Assembly (NCBI GenBank): GCA_964370165.1
Contig: CAYJIG010000003.1
Coordinates: forward strand, 1-64,000
Direction: 5' to 3'
DNA length: 64,000 nucleotides
Origin: JAAYCI01 sp964370165
GTDB taxonomy: Bacteria; Bacillota; Clostridia; Oscillospirales; Ruminococcaceae
The notes below the pieces were generated by a model. That model searched no databases and was not told the DNA's origin. It saw nothing but the letters and a program-made list of their open reading frames with translations. The position numbers and the translations under genes were made by a program. Each line of letters opens with the position of its first letter. Positions within the stretch are counted from its first letter, which is position 1. Of the stretch, positions 59,949-64,000 are shown one piece after another.

Positions 59949-60428
59949 ATGAAAGTACTGATTTTTTCCGACTCGCACCATCAAACAGCTAATATGATAT
60001 CTGCTTTGGAAAAAGAAGCGGACAATGTCGATGCCTGTTTTTATTTAGGTGACGGTGCCAGTGATGTTCGTGTTATAGAACAAATGTATCCTTCACTTGC
60101 GCTATATGCCGTTCAAGGAAATTGTGATTTAGGTAGCACTTACCCAGTAGAAAAAAAAGTTACTTTAGGTGGACTGAATATATTTTACAGCCACGGCCAC
60201 AAAACCTCTGTAAAGCGTGGATTTGATCTGCTATGGAAACGTGCCCGTAAGTTTAGGGCTAATGTTGCACTTTTTGGCCACACACACACACCTTATTACG
60301 AGTATAAAGACGGTATCCATCTGTTTAACCCGGGTTCTATCTCTTTGCCACACATGGGCCTGCCAACTTACGGGATATTGACCATTGAAGATAAAAAAGC
60401 CCAGTTTAACATATTTAATATTTCTTAA
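59949..60428 (+). CDS. YfcE/MJ0936-type metallophosphoesterase
   Basis: A 159-residue calcineurin-like phosphodiesterase with all metal motifs: FSDSHH, LGDGASD, QGNCD, SHGHK and FGHTHTP. The family hydrolyses small phosphodiesters in vitro; the natural substrate is unknown. It begins on the base after the rsmI stop, so the two are coupled. Confidence 0.9.
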   Translation: MKVLIFSDSHHQTANMISALEKEADNVDACFYLGDGASDVRVIEQMYPSLALYAVQGNCDLGSTYPVEKKVTLGGLNIFYSHGHKTSVKRGFDLLWKRARKFRANVALFGHTHTPYYEYKDGIHLFNPGSISLPHMGLPTYGILTIEDKKAQFNIFNIS

Positions 60429-60436
60429 TAGCACAA

Positions 60437-60470
60437 AAAAACACCTCACCAACAGGTGAGGCGTTTTTTA
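60437..60470. terminator. Bidirectional terminator between the phosphodiesterase and cold-shock genes
   Basis: CCTCACC and GGTGAGG around AACA, with A and T runs on the two sides, between convergent genes. Confidence 0.88.
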
Positions 60471-60483
60471 CGGTTCAATTCAA

Positions 60484-60696
60484 TTAAACGGGTTGTACGT
60501 TAATTGCGCGCAGCTTTTCAGCATTTTTGGGGTCTTGTTCCACGTCATAAGTAACGTGTTGACCTTCTTGTAAGGTTTTGAATCCGTCAACCATGATGCT
60601 GGAGAAATGTACAAATACATCGTCGCCGCCTTCGTCATTCGAGATAAATCCATAACCTTTGCTTTCGTTGAACCATTTAACAGTACCGTTGTTCAT
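60484..60696 (-). CDS. Cold-shock-domain protein
   Basis: A 70-residue single-strand nucleic-acid-binding OB-fold protein with RNP1 KGYGFISND and RNP2 VFVHFSSI; it acts as an RNA chaperone. The ATG at 60696, seven bases after GGGAGG, starts the usual NNGTVKWFNES; an upstream frame to 60765 is leader RNA. The leader of about 125 bases is typical of temperature-controlled csp genes. Confidence 0.93.
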   Translation of the reverse strand: MNNGTVKWFNESKGYGFISNDEGGDDVFVHFSSIMVDGFKTLQEGQHVTYDVEQDPKNAEKLRAINVQPV

Positions 60697-60828
60697 GATG
60701 GTACCTCCCACAATATTTTTGTATTTCTCCTGCCACGCACAAAAAAACACATCGTGCCACGCCATGAAACAAACTCATGATTGACAACAATGTGTGAATC
60801 AGGGTCGTACATTCAAAACACTACTGGG

Positions 60829-60857
60829 ATTATATCACTCCTACTCCAAAATGTAAA
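60829..60857 (-). promoter_or_regulatory. Cold-shock gene promoter with long leader
   Basis: On the minus strand TTTACA (60857-60852) and TATAAT (60834-60829) are 17 bases apart. The leader down to 60697 contains two copies of GCCACGC (plus strand, about 60732 and 60757), which can form alternative structures. A possible extended -10 (TGCTACAAT, 60926-60934) for the next plus-strand gene is the only other element before 61045. Confidence 0.75.
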
Positions 60858-61045
60858 GCCTTTATTGGTTATTTTTGTAAAAACTCACAAGTAAGCAATT
60901 TTACTGACCTTTTTGTTGTGCGCCATGCTACAATAATATATGATTTTTGGCGCTTTCTTGTTCTGTTTTTTTGTTGTGAATTTATATTTTATGCTGAAAA
61001 ATATGTCTAAACAGGCAATTATTAACTACTGTGGAGGTGTTTTTG

Positions 61046-61462
61046 ATGAAAAGCTATCGCAAAGAACTTACTTTTCACCTTAAGTCACGTCGTGGCCTGG
61101 TGAACATTACCAGGGATGTTCAGAACACTATTAACGAAAGTGGTGTTAAAGAAGGAATGGTTCTTGTAAACGCCATGAACATCACCGCAAGTGTGTTTAT
61201 CAACGATGATGAAAGCGGTTTGCATCATGATTACGAAGTGTGGCTGGAAAAGCTTGCCCCGGAAAAGCCCTATTCTCAGTATCAGCACAATGGATATGAG
61301 GATAATGCCGACGCACATTTGAAACGCACTGTAATGGGCCGCGAAACAGTGGTCGCTATCACAAACGGGCGTCTGGATTTTGGCACATGGGAGCAAATTT
61401 TTTATTTTGAGTTTGACGGCAAGCGTGATAAACGTGTACTTATTAAAATTATCGGCGATTAA
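61046..61462 (+). CDS. YjbQ-family protein (UPF0047)
   Basis: A 138-residue protein of the YjbQ family, some members of which show weak thiamine-phosphate synthase activity; the true role is unknown. It has the conserved GLVNITRDVQNTI, VNAMNITASVFIND, DNADAHLKRTVMG and ITNGRLDFGTWEQIFYFEFD. The ATG at 61046 is chosen, eight bases after GGAGG; a GTG at 61031 lies within that site. Confidence 0.88.
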   Translation: MKSYRKELTFHLKSRRGLVNITRDVQNTINESGVKEGMVLVNAMNITASVFINDDESGLHHDYEVWLEKLAPEKPYSQYQHNGYEDNADAHLKRTVMGRETVVAITNGRLDFGTWEQIFYFEFDGKRDKRVLIKIIGD

Positions 61463-61530
61463 TGTGTCTTATTTAGGTGATAATTTGCCGAAAATATGTG
61501 TTATTTTATTGAAATTATTATACTTTACGA

Positions 61531-61559
61531 TTGCATTTAAAATTATGTTTTGATATAAT
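61531..61559 (+). promoter_or_regulatory. Bactofilin gene promoter
   Basis: TTGCAT (61531-61536) and TATAAT (61554-61559) with a 17-base spacer, leaving a leader of about 120 bases. Confidence 0.7.
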
Positions 61560-61685
61560 AGTGAATATATTGGAGATTTTGTCGATTAGATATTATTTGA
61601 TCTCTAAAAAAACGTGGGTTTAATGAAATTGTATTTAAACCAAAATGGTGATATGTTTAATTTTCAGTAAAGTGAGGAAGGTTAT

Positions 61686-62465
61686 ATGAGCGCAAAAGAT
61701 AATTTTGCACAAGCAATGAAAGAGCTTTTGAACAACGGCGATGGCGATGCCAATACATCCGTGGATGAAAATACTATGCCTGATGATTTAACGGCTTTTG
61801 TTCAATCTGAAGTTGATGTTGCTTTTGATGAAGAAACTACTTTATTTGCAGAGGTGGATGTGGAAGAAAATGTAGAGTTTTCTGATGCTTTTCCGACAGA
61901 TCAACAGGAAAATTTACCTGTTGAAGATAATTATGCTACAATGGAGGTGTCTCAAATAGACGCGATGAATAATGTTGGTGTGCCAAGCCCCGAAGGCATT
62001 ATCACTGATGAAGTAACCGTGATTGCTACCGGAACTGTGATTATTGGTGATTTATCCGTTGGCGGTGGATTATGCGTGAACGGCGAGATAAAAGGTAACC
62101 TGAAAGTAGCCGGTATGGTAGAGCTGAACGGTAAGGTTATCGGTGACATCGTGGCTTCAGACGCTGTGATTGTAAACAGCCGTGTACGTGGTAACCTAAC
62201 TGTAGGAAACATGCTTTCCATGGACGGCAACTCTGTTGTTGCAGGCGATGTGGTTGCTCGCAATATTGATATCAACGGTAAAATCAAAGGTAACTTGACT
62301 GTAGAAGAGCGTGGCCATTTCCAACAAAACGCTGTACTGTTGGGCAACCTTATCAGCGGTACTGTTATTATCGATGAGGGCGCAATGCTGAAAGGTGATA
62401 TCTCTATCGCTAACATGCAACCCGAAAACATCGAAGTGGATGAGTCGGAATTTGACATTGATTAA
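61686..62465 (+). CDS. Bactofilin (polymer-forming cytoskeletal protein)
   Basis: A 259-residue protein. The first 105 residues are acidic and probably disordered; a right-handed beta-helix of the bactofilin type follows (from about 110 to 245), with the repeating pattern seen in TVIIGDLSVGGGLCVNGEIK, VAGMVELNGKVIGDIVAS and MDGNSVVAGDVVARNI. The C-terminus is short and acidic. Bactofilins polymerise without nucleotides and help place cell-wall enzymes. The long acidic N-terminus is unusual compared with the short tails of most bactofilins. GAGGAAGG precedes the ATG. Confidence 0.88.
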   Translation: MSAKDNFAQAMKELLNNGDGDANTSVDENTMPDDLTAFVQSEVDVAFDEETTLFAEVDVEENVEFSDAFPTDQQENLPVEDNYATMEVSQIDAMNNVGVPSPEGIITDEVTVIATGTVIIGDLSVGGGLCVNGEIKGNLKVAGMVELNGKVIGDIVASDAVIVNSRVRGNLTVGNMLSMDGNSVVAGDVVARNIDINGKIKGNLTVEERGHFQQNAVLLGNLISGTVIIDEGAMLKGDISIANMQPENIEVDESEFDID

Positions 62466-62496
62466 GCTTTAATTTTGTAATTGTTTGTGATTACTG

Positions 62497-62527
62497 CAAA
62501 AACAGTGAGGATACTCACTGTTTTTTT
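62497..62527 (+). terminator. Bactofilin terminator
   Basis: AAAACAGTGAG and CTCACTGTTTT with a short loop, followed by T. Confidence 0.88.
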
Positions 62528-62553
62528 GTGCGATAAATTTAATGCGCATATAT

Positions 62554-62595
62554 AAAGGCTGAGAGCAGAAAGTTCATTCCTGTTTCTCAGCCTTT
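62554..62595 (-). terminator. Hairpin at the 3' end of the GHL10 hydrolase gene
   Basis: AAAGGCTGAGA and TCTCAGCCTTT form an 11-bp stem with a 20-base loop, 30 bases after the stop codon of the minus-strand gene; the T tail is short, so termination may be partial. Confidence 0.6.
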
Positions 62596-62626
62596 GAATA
62601 TTTTTATGAGAATTACAAAATTATAT

Positions 62627-64000
62627 TTACTGTAAAACGCTGGTTAATGCCGCTACTTCTGATGCAGAAAGGCTATCATTTTCTTGGTACAGATGATCAT
62701 ATCGGAATAATGCCATGCCTGAAAAACCTTCCACTGTTCTAAGGTGTGTTACCATGTCGGCAAGGTTATTCCCCGATTCCCATTCTGACTGGTCGTTGCT
62801 GCCGCCGTCGCCAAAGCCTGCTCTGCTACCGTCACTTTGCAGCTCTCCTATACGATACGCCGCAAGGCCTGCATACAAATATATATTTTCTTGGCGTGGA
62901 TAAGACGCCCACTCGGCCGAAATATTTGCAAAAGCATAGTCATCTCTGCCGCTTTGGGTGAGGTAGTTAAATCCCCAATACAGCTGCGGCATCACATAAT
63001 CGGTATACCCATTATTGCTCATCCATTCGTTCACATCGGCATACATCATGTTGTAGTTGTTGTCGTTGTTTCCCTGCACTGATACTCCAAAACTGACGCT
63101 GGGATTTGTGGCTTTCACTGCGGTGTACACAGCTTGCATCATTGTGTTTATATTTTCTCTGCGCCATGCGGCAAGGTCTTGGCTTGCATCACCCGCAGCT
63201 GCGAATGTATCTGCATCAAATGTTTCATCGGCCGATTCCGGGTAAAAGTAATCATCGAAGTGTATTCCATCCACTTCATAATTTTGTATGATTTCTTCGA
63301 CGCCGTCTACAATCAACTCATTTACTTCCGCAACGCCCGGATCATACCACATCTGACCGCCAACTTCCCGTACCCATGTGGGATTCAGCGACGCGGGGTT
63401 ATCCGCCGACAATGCATCAGGACCGTTTGTTGGATGTGCAACACGATAAGGGTTTATCCACGCTTCCAGCCTAAGGCCTCGACTGTGTGCCTCTTCCACC
63501 ATCACTGTGAGCGGATCAAAGCCCGGGTCTTCACCCTGCGTACCACTGATTATATGACTGTATGGGAAAATCGTACTGGAATAAAGGGCATCTCCAAACG
63601 GTCGCACCGCCGCAATAATAGTGTTTATACCCATATTTTTACAGTTTTCAAACATTGTGCCAACTTCTATACGGAAAGCATCTTCGCTACTGAAATCCAC
63701 ACTTTGCCATTCGAGGAATGATATCCACATGGCGTTCATCTCGCTTGGCAAAGCTAGGGCAGTATACCCGCTTTGTGGCTGGGTTGATGCGTCACTTTGA
63801 CTCTGGCTTTGTGCTGGGTCTGACGATACCGCCGGCAACGACGAGGCAGGAGATGATTCTACCACAATCGCTGAAGATATATCATCTGATGAAAAGTCAA
63901 AAATAGAAACATCTGCGCCCGCCAACATGGCGGCTAGTGCCCCAACAAAAATTCCTGCAACAATTACCACAGGTATTAATATCGCTGTTATAATTTTACC
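62627..64000 (-). CDS. GHL10-type (DUF187) glycoside hydrolase, N-terminus outside window
   Basis: An exported hydrolase of the glycosyl-hydrolase-like 10 family, found in bacteria acting on cell-wall or other polysaccharides. The frame stays open to the right edge (reading GKIITAILIP before a GTG at 63970), so the true start lies outside. Seen here: an N-terminal membrane segment, an S/Q/P-rich linker, then EMNAMWISFLEWQSVD, NCKNMGINTIIAAVRPFGDA, RLEAWINPYRV, VDGIHFDDYFYP with likely catalytic acidic residues, and YVMPQLYWGF. The length of at least 457 residues fits the family. The acceptor glycan is unknown. Confidence 0.88.
   Translation of the reverse strand, partial: GKIITAILIPVVIVAGIFVGALAAMLAGADVSIFDFSSDDISSAIVVESSPASSLPAVSSDPAQSQSQSDASTQPQSGYTALALPSEMNAMWISFLEWQSVDFSSEDAFRIEVGTMFENCKNMGINTIIAAVRPFGDALYSSTIFPYSHIISGTQGEDPGFDPLTVMVEEAHSRGLRLEAWINPYRVAHPTNGPDALSADNPASLNPTWVREVGGQMWYDPGVAEVNELIVDGVEEIIQNYEVDGIHFDDYFYPESADETFDADTFAAAGDASQDLAAWRRENINTMMQAVYTAVKATNPSVSFGVSVQGNNDNNYNMMYADVNEWMSNNGYTDYVMPQLYWGFNYLTQSGRDDYAFANISAEWASYPRQENIYLYAGLAAYRIGELQSDGSRAGFGDGGSNDQSEWESGNNLADMVTHLRTVEGFSGMALFRYDHLYQENDSLSASEVAALTSVLQ

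Noticed and set aside
1..64000. CRISPR arrays, prophage, insertion sequences
   Set aside because: No regularly spaced repeats, transposase, integrase or phage structural genes were seen anywhere in the window.

Overview
The window reads as a chromosome segment of an anaerobic, low-to-medium G+C Firmicute, most likely a member of the Clostridia (possibly Oscillospirales; the rank below class is a guess from gene content). Supporting signs are pyruvate:ferredoxin oxidoreductase, two [FeFe]-hydrogenase-type proteins, ferredoxins, an adenosylcobalamin-dependent (class II) ribonucleotide reductase, a flavin/iron-sulfur dihydroorotate dehydrogenase (PyrD+PyrK), a DarA/HolB/RicT/TrmN6/RsmI block in the usual Firmicute order, and sigma-A-like promoters with strong GGAGG ribosome sites. 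I see no prophage, transposase or CRISPR array. Most of the window is ordinary core genome; the unusual material lies in regulatory regions and in a few atypical proteins.

Layout. 1-4.4 kb: start of nifJ (minus), a CAU-anticodon tRNA, a hexapeptide acyltransferase with glmM (amino-sugar supply for the wall), and a membrane-anchored PpiC foldase. 4.6-4.9 kb: tRNA-Tyr followed by a displaced 21-nt copy of its 3' end. 4.9-9.6 kb: a four-gene redox operon (2Fe-2S thioredoxin-like protein, sensory PAS [FeFe] hydrogenase, SpoIIE-type phosphatase, catalytic-type [FeFe] hydrogenase) whose promoter overlaps a perfect clostridial Rex operator. 9.8-20.2 kb: VOC protein, nitroreductase, NERD-like protein, purB, acyltransferase-3, DEAD-box helicase, PHP phosphoesterase, and a secreted SGNH-like/MBOAT pair for O-acylation of a surface polymer. 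20.3-22.6 kb: a two-component system. 22.8-27.1 kb: rpe, then a trio of Rnf D, E and A homologues and a DUF1015 protein. 27.1-27.5 kb: 2.3 tandem copies of a 128-bp element. 27.5-29.1 kb: ABC exporter. 29.3-36.0 kb: a complete phosphate regulon (pstS, pstC, pstA, pstB, phoU, phoB, phoR) behind a candidate Pho box. 36.1-37.9 kb: a small unknown gene and argG behind a candidate ARG box. 38.0-47.2 kb: the pyrimidine operon pyrC-carA-carB-pyrK-pyrD-pyrF-pyrE, led by what looks like a translated leader peptide overlapping an intrinsic terminator. 47.2-50.2 kb: lipoprotein, methyltransferase, GIY-YIG and MYG1 proteins. 50.4-52.9 kb: NrdR-type double operator and nrdJ. 53.3-60.4 kb: catalytically degenerate rhomboid-like protein, then the decarboxylase-darA-holB-ricT-ferredoxin-trmN6-rsmI-phosphodiesterase block. 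60.5-64 kb: cold-shock protein, YjbQ, bactofilin, and the 3' part of a GHL10-type glycoside hydrolase that leaves the window.

The observations I rate highest are: (1) the RnfD-E-A trio at 23.5-25.8 kb, where all four cysteine positions known to hold the intramembrane iron-sulfur cluster of Rnf/Nqr, and the covalent-FMN threonine motif of RnfD, appear substituted, and no RnfB, C or G gene accompanies it, suggesting a redox-dead, repurposed membrane core; (2) the pyr leader at 46.9-47.15 kb, laid out like the enterobacterial pyrBI translation-coupled attenuator; (3) the Rex-controlled sensory/catalytic hydrogenase operon; (4) a PstS whose two half-domains are in permuted order; (5) the 128-bp tandem element; and (6) the 53-nt palindrome carrying two NrdR boxes.

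Gene starts were chosen by ribosome-binding-site position; several are GTG or TTG. Family assignments are from recognition of motifs, not from a search.
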